Part shown: positions 18,103 through 26,464 of the stretch, one piece after another | Layout of the letters: the number at the start of each line of letters is the position of its first letter | Position numbering within the stretch: the stretch's first letter is position 1 | NCBI GenBank assembly: GCA_030525945.1 | Contig: JAUNDT010000004.1 | Span: 1 to 64,000, forward strand | Origin: Coriobacteriaceae bacterium | Lineage (GTDB): Bacteria; Actinomycetota; Coriobacteriia; Coriobacteriales; Coriobacteriaceae | DNA: 64,000 bases | Direction of reading: 5' to 3' | Notes under the pieces: model-generated | Database searches by the model: none | The model's input: the letters and a program-made list of their open reading frames with translations, nothing else | Told to the model about the DNA's origin: nothing | Position numbers and translations under genes: made by a program

Positions 18103-19533
18103 ATGTCCACCATTGCAGTCCCTGAGGCAACAACCGCCCCGACCTTCAAACGCGCGCACTTCATCGGCGTCGGCGGCGCCGGGATGAGCGGCATCGCGCT
18201 GGTGCTGCACGAGCGCGGCTTTACCGTCACGGGCTCCGACCTCAAGACCTCGCGCTACGTTCGCCAGCTTACGCGCGCCGGCGTCGCGGTTCACGTTGGC
18301 CATGAGGCGTCCACCATCGACGAGGTCTCGCCCGATGTCGTGGTCGTTTCCACAGCGATCCCCGAGACGAACCCTGAGCTCATGCGCGCACGCGAGCTGG
18401 GCATTCCGGTGTGGCACCGCGCTAAGATGCTCTCGGCGCTCGGCTATGGCCGCACCACGGTCGCTGCCGCCGGCACGCACGGCAAGACCACCACGTCCTC
18501 CATGGTCGCTACTATGCTCGACCGCATGGGGCTCGACCCGAGCTTCCTTATCGGCGGCATTGTGGAGGGCTACGGCACCAACGGAAAGAACGGCGATGGC
18601 GAGCATTTCGTCGTCGAGGCCGACGAGTCCGACAGCTCCTTTTTGTATCTGAGCCCGCACGTGGTCATCGTGACCAACGTCGAGGCCGACCACATGGATC
18701 ACTACAGCTCGCTTGAGGAGATCGAGGACACGTTCTGCGCGTTCATGGGTCTTGTGGGCGAGGACGGCACGGTGATCGTGTGCGGCGAGGACCCGCGCCT
18801 GGTCGAGCTTGCGCGTTCCACCGGTCGCACGGTCCTCACCTATGGAGAGGGCGAGGGCTTTGATATCACGTGCACGCCGGTTGCCTCCTCGCGTGCCCAC
18901 GTCTTCGGAACCGACTTCACCGTGGCGCTGCCCAATGGCTGCGAGATCCCCGTTTCCATCAAGAACAACCCCGGTCGGCACAACATGCTCAACGCCACCG
19001 CGGCACTGGGCGCGGCGTTTGCGCTGGGTCTGGATACCGCCCGCGCTGGCGAGGCGCTCTCGACCTTCGAGGGCGCGCGTCGCCGCTTCACCCAGGTGGG
19101 CGAGGTGCGCGGCGTCTCCATCGTTGACGACTACGGCCATCACCCGACCGAGGTCAAGGCCACGCTCGCGGCTGCCAAGCAACTCGATTTCGAGCGCGTC
19201 GCCGTGGTGTTCCAGCCGCATCGCTACACCCGTCTTCAGGCGCTGTGCGACGATTTCGTCGAGGCGTTCGCCGACGCGGACACCGTTGTGTTGATCGACG
19301 TGTTCCCGGCCGGCGAGATGCCGATCCCCGGCGTGACGTCCAAGATGCTCGCCGACAAGATTGCGGCCGCCCATCCCGAGAAGGTCGTGCGCTACGTTGC
19401 CGACCACCCCGCTCTCATGGCATGCCTGGACGAGGTCGTGGCCTCAGGAGACCTGCTCATCACGATGGGCGCGGGCGACGTCACGACGGTCGGCCCCGAG
19501 TACCTTGAGCACGCCGCCTCCGAGGATAGGTAG
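18103..19533 (+). CDS. murC: UDP-N-acetylmuramate--L-alanine ligase MurC
   Basis: Cytoplasmic Mur ligase of 476 residues that adds the first stem-peptide residue, L-alanine, to UDP-MurNAc. Motifs are the N-terminal HFIGVGGAGMSGIA, the P-loop AAGTHGKTTTSSMV, VEADESDSSFLYLSP, and the C-terminal VDDYGHHPTEVKAT. The start is ATG 18103 after GAGGAG; the open frame extends upstream to 18001 through repeat R2 but has no ribosome site there. A -10-like TATACT at 18061-18066 suggests that murC-murB-ftsQ have their own promoter, needed because repeats separate them from murG. Confidence 0.95.
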   Translation: MSTIAVPEATTAPTFKRAHFIGVGGAGMSGIALVLHERGFTVTGSDLKTSRYVRQLTRAGVAVHVGHEASTIDEVSPDVVVVSTAIPETNPELMRARELGIPVWHRAKMLSALGYGRTTVAAAGTHGKTTTSSMVATMLDRMGLDPSFLIGGIVEGYGTNGKNGDGEHFVVEADESDSSFLYLSPHVVIVTNVEADHMDHYSSLEEIEDTFCAFMGLVGEDGTVIVCGEDPRLVELARSTGRTVLTYGEGEGFDITCTPVASSRAHVFGTDFTVALPNGCEIPVSIKNNPGRHNMLNATAALGAAFALGLDTARAGEALSTFEGARRRFTQVGEVRGVSIVDDYGHHPTEVKATLAAAKQLDFERVAVVFQPHRYTRLQALCDDFVEAFADADTVVLIDVFPAGEMPIPGVTSKMLADKIAAAHPEKVVRYVADHPALMACLDEVVASGDLLITMGAGDVTTVGPEYLEHAASEDR

Positions 19534-19536
19534 TCG

Positions 19537-20448
19537 ATGAGCGTATTCAACGCCGTCATGGCGCTCTCGGGCATGATCGATACGGATGTTATCGAAAACG
19601 AGAAGCTCGCACGCCATACGAGTTACCGCATCGGCGGCAAGGCCGACCTGTTCATCGCTTGCCATAGCTACCACTCCCTGCGACGGACCATCGAGGTCCT
19701 GTCGCGGGAGCGCGTGCCGTGGGTCATCATCGGCAAGGGCTCGAACCTGCTCGTTGCCGATGAGGGTTACCGCGGCGCCGTCATTACCTTGGGCAGCGAG
19801 TTCTCCCGCTTTGTGTTGGGCGAGGACGGCAGTACGATCACGGTCGGCGCAGGCGCCATTTTGGCGCGCGTAGTGAACGAGGCCTTGTCCAAGGAGCTCT
19901 CGGGGCTCGAGTTCGCCGTGGGCATTCCGGGTACGGTCGGCGGAGCGATCTCGATGAACGCCGGCTCACGCACGGAGTGGATCGGCTCGCTTGTTGAGGA
20001 CGTCGTGACCTACAAGCCCGGCTCCGGCATTCGCCACTATGCCTGCGACGACGTTGCGTGGGGGTATCGCGAGTGCGGGCTGCCGCGCGACGAGATCGTT
20101 CTCGAGGTGACACTGAGGCTCAATCCGGCGCCTAAGGACGAGATTCGCACGCGTATGGAGCGCGCCTTGTCGCGCAGGCGCAGGACCCAGCCCTTGGGCG
20201 TCCCGTCCTGCGGTTCGGTGTTCCGCAATCCGCCCGATCGCGCCGTCGGTGCGCTTATTGAGGAATGCGGTTTGAAGGGTTTTTCGCAAGGAGGCGCCGA
20301 AGTCTCTTCCGTTCACGCTAACTTTATCGTGAACAAGGGCGCGGCGACTGCAGACGATGTGGCGTCTGTTATTCGCCACGTTCACGGAAAGGTAAAGGAG
20401 ATTCATGGCGTCGAGCTTCAGCCGGAAGTCAAATTCCTCGGCTTCTAA
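19537..20448 (+). CDS. murB: UDP-N-acetylenolpyruvoylglucosamine reductase MurB
   Basis: FAD-dependent reductase of 303 residues that converts UDP-GlcNAc-enolpyruvate to UDP-MurNAc with NADPH. Family marks are HTSYRIGGKADLF, the FAD-binding IGKGSNLLVADEGYRG, GIPGTVGGAISMNAG, and the C-terminal CGSVFRNP followed by QPEVKFLG. It follows murC with a 3-nt gap. The last 44 bases overlap ftsQ in a different frame. Confidence 0.95.
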   Translation: MSVFNAVMALSGMIDTDVIENEKLARHTSYRIGGKADLFIACHSYHSLRRTIEVLSRERVPWVIIGKGSNLLVADEGYRGAVITLGSEFSRFVLGEDGSTITVGAGAILARVVNEALSKELSGLEFAVGIPGTVGGAISMNAGSRTEWIGSLVEDVVTYKPGSGIRHYACDDVAWGYRECGLPRDEIVLEVTLRLNPAPKDEIRTRMERALSRRRRTQPLGVPSCGSVFRNPPDRAVGALIEECGLKGFSQGGAEVSSVHANFIVNKGAATADDVASVIRHVHGKVKEIHGVELQPEVKFLGF

Positions 20449-21871
20449 CGCGCCTAAGCCCACGTACCGCCGAGCTTCCTCGGCGTCGCGTGGCGCTGCG
20501 CCCCGTACAGGGGGCGCCTCCCGTACCCCCGCGCCCGCGCGTCAGCGCCCCGCTGCGCGTCCTGCGAAGTCTTCCGCGAGCGTAAGGCCGCCCGCGCCCG
20601 CCCGCGCCACCGCCCCGTCCCGCAAAAACCCTGCAAAGCCGGCTGCCCCGGCGCCGCGTCGCCCCCTGCCCAAGCGTCAAAAGCCAACCCGCACGGTGAA
20701 TACCTCTGCGGGCAAAGTCGTGCTTCCGCATGCGGTTGCGGCTCGTCCCGCCGCGCAAAAGCCTGCCGTGCGTCCCGCGGCGCCGATTGCGAAAAAGGTG
20801 CTTGGGAAAAAGTCCGGCCCCGCCGTGCAAAAACCCTTGGGGTCCGCATCGCCCAAAGCGGCAAAGCCGATGCCCGCGCTTAAGCAGGGTGCGGCTCCGA
20901 TGCCGGGTGCCAAGATTCTGACCATGCCCAAGCCTGCAAACGCCAAGCGTTCGGGCATCCAGGTTCCCGCACTGCTCAAGCCCGTGGCCGTATTCTTCGC
21001 CATGATCGGGCATGCGCTCAGCGGCCTGTTCTCCCATCTGCATATTCCCAAACCCAGCCGGGGTGCGGTCCTAATCGCCGTAGGCTCCCTTGCCGCCGTT
21101 GCGCTTGCCGCAGTCGTTGTTGTCAATTCGGGTCTGTTCGCGGTCACGGATATCCAGGTCAAGGGCACGGAGCACGTTGAGCAGGCGACCGCCGAGGCAC
21201 TGGTCGAAATCCCCGAGGGCGCATCGCTGCTGAATGTCGACACGCAGCCCATTCTCGATGCCCTGTCATCGAGTCCGTGGGTGAAGGACGTCACGATTGA
21301 GCGCGTATGGCCGCATGGGCTGGTCGTCACACCGGTCGAGCGCAAGGTTCGCGCCATCGCGTATGTTTCTGCCGACGAGGTCGCCTGGGCCGTTGGCGAT
21401 GACGGCGCGTGGATCGCGCCTGTCTCGCTGAGCGTGGCGGTTGATGCGAACGGCAACGAGGTCGAGCTCGGCGAGGACGGTTCCGTGCCCGAGGGGGCAA
21501 CGCAACTCTCCGCCTATGACGCCGCGCTGCGCGTTGCCAAGGACGCGGGCTGCATGCTGCTCACCGATGTGCCGAGCGACGCGTCACCCAAGAGCGGCGA
21601 GCCGGTGTCTTCCAAGGTGGTGCTCGCGGGCTTGGACTACGTGAACGGGTTCAGCGCCTCGTTCGCTGGTCAGATCAAGAGCCTCTCCGTCGCATCCGTC
21701 GAGGCCATTTCGGCGAATTTGACGTCGGGTATCGAGGTATCGCTCGGCGCTCCTGAGCATATTGCCGAGAAGGAGCGCGTGGTGACCAAGCTGCTGGAGC
21801 AGGAGGCCGGCGTAACGTATGTTAATGTCCGTGAGCCGGGCGCCTATACCTTCCGCAGCGCGCCGCAGTAG
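20405..21871 (+). CDS. ftsQ: Cell division protein FtsQ with long basic N-terminal tail
   Basis: Bitopic division protein of 488 residues. Residues 1-215 are cytoplasmic, rich in Lys, Arg, Ala and Pro, and probably disordered. A membrane helix (VLIAVGSLAAVALAAVVVV, about 219-238) is followed by a POTRA domain (FAVTDIQVKGTEHVEQATAEALVE) and the FtsQ domain (SPWVKDVTIERVWPHGLVV). FtsQ normally has a cytoplasmic tail of 20-100 residues, so this one is unusually long. Its start at 20405 is supported by AAAGGAG five bases upstream, although it lies 44 nt inside murB. Confidence 0.88.
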   Translation: MASSFSRKSNSSASNAPKPTYRRASSASRGAAPRTGGASRTPAPARQRPAARPAKSSASVRPPAPARATAPSRKNPAKPAAPAPRRPLPKRQKPTRTVNTSAGKVVLPHAVAARPAAQKPAVRPAAPIAKKVLGKKSGPAVQKPLGSASPKAAKPMPALKQGAAPMPGAKILTMPKPANAKRSGIQVPALLKPVAVFFAMIGHALSGLFSHLHIPKPSRGAVLIAVGSLAAVALAAVVVVNSGLFAVTDIQVKGTEHVEQATAEALVEIPEGASLLNVDTQPILDALSSSPWVKDVTIERVWPHGLVVTPVERKVRAIAYVSADEVAWAVGDDGAWIAPVSLSVAVDANGNEVELGEDGSVPEGATQLSAYDAALRVAKDAGCMLLTDVPSDASPKSGEPVSSKVVLAGLDYVNGFSASFAGQIKSLSVASVEAISANLTSGIEVSLGAPEHIAEKERVVTKLLEQEAGVTYVNVREPGAYTFRSAPQ

Positions 21872-21921
21872 CACGTCTGGCGCCTTTCTGGCGCATCTCG
21901 TGCCGGCACCCCTGAACGGTT

Positions 21922-21952
21922 TTGCGCATTACCTGCGGAAATGGCGTATACT
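21922..21952 (+). promoter_or_regulatory. Probable ftsZ promoter
   Basis: TTGCGC (21922-21927) and TATACT (21947-21952) are separated by 19 nt, slightly long. The 160-nt AT-rich leader that follows, before ftsZ at 22115, is unusual for this GC-rich region and contains GTTTACCTCGAC and GGGTTTACATCGAGG. I see no open frame or clear riboswitch in it. Confidence 0.5.
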
Positions 21953-22114
21953 TCACATTATGCGCGGGTTTGTTTGACTAATCCTCGCATTTTTGCAAAC
22001 ATAGATACGTTTACCTCGACTTTTATTCTTTACTTGAGGGTTTACATCGAGGTCTGACAACGTGACGATCGCCGCTTGCCGGCTAGCAATTGAAGGTGTT
22101 CGAAAGGACCGCAC

Positions 22115-23245
22115 ATGCACGAGAACGAGATCAACAACTACCTTGCTGTCATCAAGGTCGTCGGCGTGGGCGGCGGCGGTACGAACGCCGTGAACCGCAT
22201 GATTGAGGAGGGTATCCGCGGCGTCGAGTTCGTCGCCATCAACACGGACGCCCAGGCTCTTGCTATTTCCGATGCCGACATCAAGGTGCACATCGGTACC
22301 GACATCACGCGCGGCTTGGGCGCTGGCGCCAATCCCGAGGTCGGCCGCAAGGCCGCCGAGGAGAGCCGTGACGACATCGCCGAGGCGCTCGCCGGCGCCG
22401 ATATGGTGTTCATCACCTGCGGTGAGGGCGGTGGCACCGGTACGGGCGCCGCTCCGATCGTTGCCGATATCGCCATGAACGACGTGGGCGCGCTGACCGT
22501 TGCCGTTGTGACCAAACCCTTCACCTTCGAGGGCCGCAAGCGTAAGAACTCCGCCGAGGAGGGCATCAAGACCCTCGCCGAGTCCGTCGACACCATGATC
22601 GTCATCCCGAACGACCGCCTGCTCGACATCGCCGAGAAGAAGACCACCATGCTCGAGGCCTTCACCACGGCCGACGGCGTGCTGTCCCAGGGTACCCAGG
22701 GCATCACCGACCTCATCACCGTCCCCGGTGTCATCAACCTCGACTTCGCCGACGTTAAGACCATCATGAAGCAGGCCGGTACCGCCATGATGGGCATTGG
22801 CGTTGCCGCTGGCGATACCCGCGCCGTCGACGCCGCTCAGCAGGCCATTTCCAGCCCGCTGCTCGAGAGCTCCGTGGATGGCGCCACGCGCGTCCTGCTC
22901 TCCATCGCCGGCTCCAAGGACCTCGGCATCCAGGAGATCAACGACGCCGCCGACCTCGTCGCCAACGCGGTCGACCCCGACGCCAACATCATCTTCGGTA
23001 CCGTTGTGGATGAGTCCCTAGGCGATCAGGTGCGCATCACCGTCATCGCTACCGGCTTCTCCGATTCCAACGTGAACCGTCAGGACGAGCTGTTCGCCGC
23101 CTCCAAGGCCCCCCGCTCCGAGCGCGCTTCCGAGCCGGTTTCCGCTCCTTCCGCGCCCACGCGCAACGTGGGCGGCACTGAGCTGCCGAACTTCGGCAAC
23201 GACCAGTTCGAGCTTCCCGACTTCCTCAAGCGCGGCAACTTCTAG
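22115..23245 (+). CDS. ftsZ: Cell division GTPase FtsZ
   Basis: Tubulin homologue of 376 residues that forms the Z ring. It has the GTP-binding tubulin signature [13 protein letters not shown], the N-terminal [15 protein letters not shown], and the T7-loop [11 protein letters not shown] that activates GTP hydrolysis in the neighbouring subunit. A disordered linker (about 325-355) leads to a C-terminal peptide ending [11 protein letters not shown], which has the actinobacterial pattern for binding SepF and FtsW. No ftsA lies beside it, so SepF (30870-31598) is the likely membrane anchor. Ribosome site GAAAGGA. Confidence 0.98.
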   Translation: MHENEINNYLAVIKVVGVGGGGTNAVNRMIEEGIRGVEFVAINTDAQALAISDADIKVHIGTDITRGLGAGANPEVGRKAAEESRDDIAEALAGADMVFITCGEGGGTGTGAAPIVADIAMNDVGALTVAVVTKPFTFEGRKRKNSAEEGIKTLAESVDTMIVIPNDRLLDIAEKKTTMLEAFTTADGVLSQGTQGITDLITVPGVINLDFADVKTIMKQAGTAMMGIGVAAGDTRAVDAAQQAISSPLLESSVDGATRVLLSIAGSKDLGIQEINDAADLVANAVDPDANIIFGTVVDESLGDQVRITVIATGFSDSNVNRQDELFAASKAPRSERASEPVSAPSAPTRNVGGTELPNFGNDQFELPDFLKRGNF

Positions 23246-23265
23246 CGCTTATACGTCGACCTAAC

Positions 23266-23363
23266 GGGTGGCCCGGGTGTTCCCATGCAAACGGTCCTCG
23301 CTCGCCGAGCCAAGCTCGGCGGCTGCGGAATGTTTGCATTAGGAACACCCGGGCCACCCTTTT
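23266..23363 (+). repeat. Hairpin element E (type II) acting as ftsZ terminator
   Basis: Outer arms of 18 nt (23266-23283 and 23342-23359) pair perfectly; an inner pair ATGCAAAC / GTTTGCAT (23285-23292 and 23332-23339) continues the stem. The apical core GGTCCTCGCT, GCCGAGC-CAA-GCTCGGC, GGCTGCGGAAT is shared with elements D and F. TTTTGTT follows the stem, so this copy can work as an intrinsic terminator 20 nt after the ftsZ stop. Confidence 0.85.
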
Positions 23364-23467
23364 GTTAACGTGGTTGGCACTAGAAGTTGCCTGAGGCTTG
23401 TGGCTTCGAAGCTCTCACAACGAATGGGGGCTGAGGGGCTAGTCTTGGTGTTTGGGCTATTGAACGA

Positions 23468-24262
23468 ATGGGGTTGACTGTGGAGCGCAAGGACGTCGAT
23501 GGGGTAGCGCTTGTTGCTGGGTGCGATGGGCATATGCGGTTTGGGTTTACGGAGCGTACGGGTGGTGTTTCGTTGCCGCCTTATGCCTCGCTGAACCTCG
23601 GGTCCCATGTGGGGGACGACCCTGCTGCCGTTACGGAGAATCGCCGGCGGGTGCTGGCGGCGCTTGGTTGCGAAGGCGACATTGACCGCCTGCTCGTGCC
23701 CAATCAGGTGCATGGCGATCATGTTGCCGTGGTGAGGTCTGCCGTTGATGCCGAGCTGGGCCGCGTGCGCGAGGAGATCGCCCAGGGCGCCGACGCCATC
23801 GTATGCACCGTTTCGCGCGTTCCCGTGCTCTTGTGCTTTGCCGACTGCGTTCCCGTTATCCTGACCGCGCCGGCAGGTTTTGCGGTCGTCCATTCCGGAT
23901 GGAAGGGCACGTATGCGCGCATCGCCGCCAAGGCCGCGCGCGCTCTCATGGAGGAGGCGGGCTGCTCCGCTCAGGAGCTGAAGGCTTATATCGGCCCGCA
24001 TATCCAAGGGGATGAATACGAGGTCTCCGAAGATCTCATCGAGAAGTTCGACGCCGAGTTCGGCTGGGAAAACGCGCGTTGCACCCGTCTGCTTAATCTC
24101 TCACAGGCCATCCAGCAGGCTCTCGCAGAAATTGGCGTCCCCGACCAAAACATCGAGGACCTCAAGCTCTCAACCGTCCGCGAGAACGACCGGTTCTTCT
24201 CCTACCGAGCCGAGCAGGCCCTAACCGGCCGTCACGCCGCCGTAGCCGTCCTGACCGAGTAA
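23468..24262 (+). CDS. pgeF: PgeF/YfiH family multicopper-oxidase-like protein (purine nucleoside phosphorylase type)
   Basis: Cytoplasmic protein of 264 residues in the DUF152/LACC1 family, whose members act on purine nucleosides or edit peptidoglycan precursors (PgeF in Escherichia coli). The metal-site motifs CFADCVPVIL and VVHSGWKGT are present, as is NQVHGDHVAVV. It corresponds to ylmD of Bacillus, normally followed directly by ylmE (yggS). Here yggS is 5.8 kb downstream, beyond the phosphate genes. The start ATG at 23468 has a weak ribosome site; the internal GTG at 23483 is an alternative. Confidence 0.88.
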   Translation: MGLTVERKDVDGVALVAGCDGHMRFGFTERTGGVSLPPYASLNLGSHVGDDPAAVTENRRRVLAALGCEGDIDRLLVPNQVHGDHVAVVRSAVDAELGRVREEIAQGADAIVCTVSRVPVLLCFADCVPVILTAPAGFAVVHSGWKGTYARIAAKAARALMEEAGCSAQELKAYIGPHIQGDEYEVSEDLIEKFDAEFGWENARCTRLLNLSQAIQQALAEIGVPDQNIEDLKLSTVRENDRFFSYRAEQALTGRHAAVAVLTE

Positions 24263-24360
24263 CCGTCATCCCTTCCACAGTTTCCCATACGGACAAGTGG
24301 TCGCTTCCGCCACACCCACCCCGCAGCAATCCCCACCCGCCGCAGTCCCCGAGTACCGTA

Positions 24361-24453
24361 GGCAGGGTTGGGAGGTACCCTCCAAAATATTCCGCAGCGC
24401 CGAGCAAAGCTCGGCAGCGAGGACCTTTTTGGAGGGGACCTCCCAACCCTGCC
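24361..24453 (+). repeat. Hairpin element F (type II)
   Basis: Arms of 27 nt (24361-24387 and 24427-24453) have a single mismatch. The interior is ATTCCGCAGC, GCCGAGC-AAA-GCTCGGC, AGCGAGGACC, the same core as in E but in the opposite orientation. No T-run follows. It fills the middle of the 295-nt gap between pgeF and phoU. Confidence 0.8.
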
Positions 24454-24557
24454 GACCCGTACCGCACCCATGACAAAGCCCTGACACGCCCTTTACGCAC
24501 GTGCACCGCTGCTCGCACTACACTGGCACGGACCAGCTATTCGAGCGAAGGAGCGCT

Positions 24558-25397
24558 ATGCGTAAACTCTTCTCCAGCCAGCTCATTGAGGCGCGCCACG
24601 AGATGCTCTCCATCTTCGAGGCGATCGATCTCACGCTCCACGATGCCGTGAGCGCGTTTTCCTCCAATGACCGCAACCTTGCCAAAAAGGCGCAAAACGC
24701 CTGTGCGAGCATCGACGCGCGCAGCGCAAACCTCGAGGCGGTGTGCTATAACCTCATCGCCACGCAGTCGCCCGTCGCTTCCGACTTCCGCCTGCTGCAG
24801 ACCATCATCTACGTGAACTTCAACCTGCAGCGTATGAGCGACAAGGTGCGCCGCATCGCTCGCGCTGCCCGTCACAAGGTCAAGTTCGACATCGAGCTGC
24901 CCGAAGAGCTCGTCGACCTCATCGACCGCGAGGCCGAGTGCGTGTATCAGGTCCTCGGCGCCTCGGCGTCCGCGCTGGTGAGCAGCGACCTGGGGCAGAT
25001 CATGGGCCTGTCCGATCAAGACGAGGCCGTTCGCAGCATCTACGCCAAGTTCTTCCGCGAGTACAATCGCATGAACGCCGAGGATATGGCCGACGACTCC
25101 GCCTTGGACGATCTGCGCCGCGTCATCATGGTCTCCCGCTACCTCGACCGTATCGCCGCGATTTCCACCGACGCCGCCTTCCGCGTGACCTTCCTGCTCA
25201 CCGGGCAGCGCCTAAGCGCAACCGATCTCATGGACACCGACGAGGATGAGCTCGAGGGCATGCGCGTGCCCGCGGGAGAGGGCGTTACACTCAATCCCGA
25301 GCGCGACGCGCGCTATGTTGCCGCGCTGGCGCCCGACGAAGTGGGCGAGACGCTCGCGGCGCTCATGGCCGATGCTGAGGCGGACACCACCGAATAG
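24558..25397 (+). CDS. phoU: PhoU-like phosphate regulator, copy 1
   Basis: All-alpha PhoU protein of 279 residues with two three-helix bundles. It begins MRKLFSSQLIEARHEMLS and contains the metal-binding-type runs LIATQSPVASDFRLLQTI and MVSRYLDRIAAIS. PhoU links the Pst transporter to phosphate signalling and restrains uptake. It is about 50 residues longer than usual, because of an acidic C-terminal extension (DTDEDELEGMRVPAGEGVTL onward). A close paralogue lies at 29239-30075, after pstB. The ATG at 24558 has GAAGGAG upstream; a -10-like TACACT lies at 24519-24524. Confidence 0.9.
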   Translation: MRKLFSSQLIEARHEMLSIFEAIDLTLHDAVSAFSSNDRNLAKKAQNACASIDARSANLEAVCYNLIATQSPVASDFRLLQTIIYVNFNLQRMSDKVRRIARAARHKVKFDIELPEELVDLIDREAECVYQVLGASASALVSSDLGQIMGLSDQDEAVRSIYAKFFREYNRMNAEDMADDSALDDLRRVIMVSRYLDRIAAISTDAAFRVTFLLTGQRLSATDLMDTDEDELEGMRVPAGEGVTLNPERDARYVAALAPDEVGETLAALMADAEADTTE

Positions 25398-25522
25398 GTG
25401 CGGAATTCCCATCTTTTTGCAGACGCGCGCGTAACAATTTGATAAGATTTTCCCGCATGTCGCGCGGACGCTCTATGCGCCCGCGCTTTTCGTCTACCGC
25501 TCGAAGAGATGGGAGTCTTTCC

Positions 25523-26461
25523 GTGCGTCGCAAACGACCTGCTTCCTATGAGGAGGCGAGGGGTCACATCGCCCCTTGTGCATCGATTGGAGGCAGACCG
25601 GGCATCGCTCTGAGCCGCCGAGCCACCCGGTTGTCCCTTACCGCGGCACTGTCCCTAGTAACAACGCTATCTTTGACTGCCTGCAGCACGTCCGGATCGA
25701 CGTCCTCGATCACGGTTGCCGGTTCCACCACCTGCCTGCCCATCGCCGAGCAGGCCGCCGAACTCTTCAAGGAAGAGACGGGCACCGGCGTGCTCGTGAG
25801 CGGCCTGGGCTCCTCCGCGGGCATCGAGGCCGTCTCGAACGGCACCGCTGAGATCGCCACGTCCTCGCGTGGGCTCAACGAGCAGGAGCAGTCTCTCGGC
25901 CTCACGACCATTCCCGTCGCCCATGACGGCATCGCCGTGATCGTGAACACCGCCAACCCCGTGAAGAACCTGACGGTCGAGCAGCTCCGCGACATCTACG
26001 CGGGCAAGATCACCAATTGGAGCGAGGTGGGCGGCGAGGACATCGCCATCCAGCTCGTGAACCGCGACGAGGCTTCGGGCACGCGCGAGGCATTCAAGTC
26101 CATCGTCATGGACGGCGCGCCTTTCGACCGCCGGGCCGCCGTGCTTTCGGGTACGGGCCAGGTGCGCGACGTGGTGAGCCGCTCGCGCGGTGCGATCGGC
26201 TACATCTCCATGGGCTTCGTCGAGTCCAAATACGCCACGACCTCTGTTGCCGCGCTGTCCGTCAACGACGTCGCGCCTTCCGAGGAGACGATCGCCACGG
26301 GCGAGTATCCCATCTCGCGCGATCTGTACTTCTTCACCAAGGGCGAGCCCACCGGCGCGGCCGACGAGTACATCGATTACGTGCTCTCCGATGAGATGGC
26401 TCCGCAGATCCGCGAGGCCGGCTTTATCCCGGCCGGCTCCAACGAGAAGGGAGGGGAGTAG
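25523..26461 (+). CDS. pstS: Phosphate-binding lipoprotein PstS
   Basis: Extracytoplasmic phosphate receptor of the PstSCAB ABC transporter, 312 residues from GTG 25523. A long basic N-region precedes the hydrophobic stretch and lipobox LTAC, so the mature protein should be a membrane-anchored lipoprotein. Phosphate-contact motifs include GSTTCLPIAEQ and NRDEASGTREAF, plus SSAGIEAV. The frame is open to TTG 25439, but GGGAG at 25511-25515 favours GTG 25523. A possible promoter (TTGCAG 25417-25422, TAAGAT 25443-25448) has a long 20-nt spacer. Confidence 0.93.
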   Translation: MRRKRPASYEEARGHIAPCASIGGRPGIALSRRATRLSLTAALSLVTTLSLTACSTSGSTSSITVAGSTTCLPIAEQAAELFKEETGTGVLVSGLGSSAGIEAVSNGTAEIATSSRGLNEQEQSLGLTTIPVAHDGIAVIVNTANPVKNLTVEQLRDIYAGKITNWSEVGGEDIAIQLVNRDEASGTREAFKSIVMDGAPFDRRAAVLSGTGQVRDVVSRSRGAIGYISMGFVESKYATTSVAALSVNDVAPSEETIATGEYPISRDLYFFTKGEPTGAADEYIDYVLSDEMAPQIREAGFIPAGSNEKGGE

Positions 26462-26464
26462 TCC

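Noticed and set aside
21953-22114. A riboswitch in the AT-rich ftsZ leader
   Set aside because: No recognisable aptamer core or terminator/antiterminator pair is present; only short GTTTAC-type repeats are seen.
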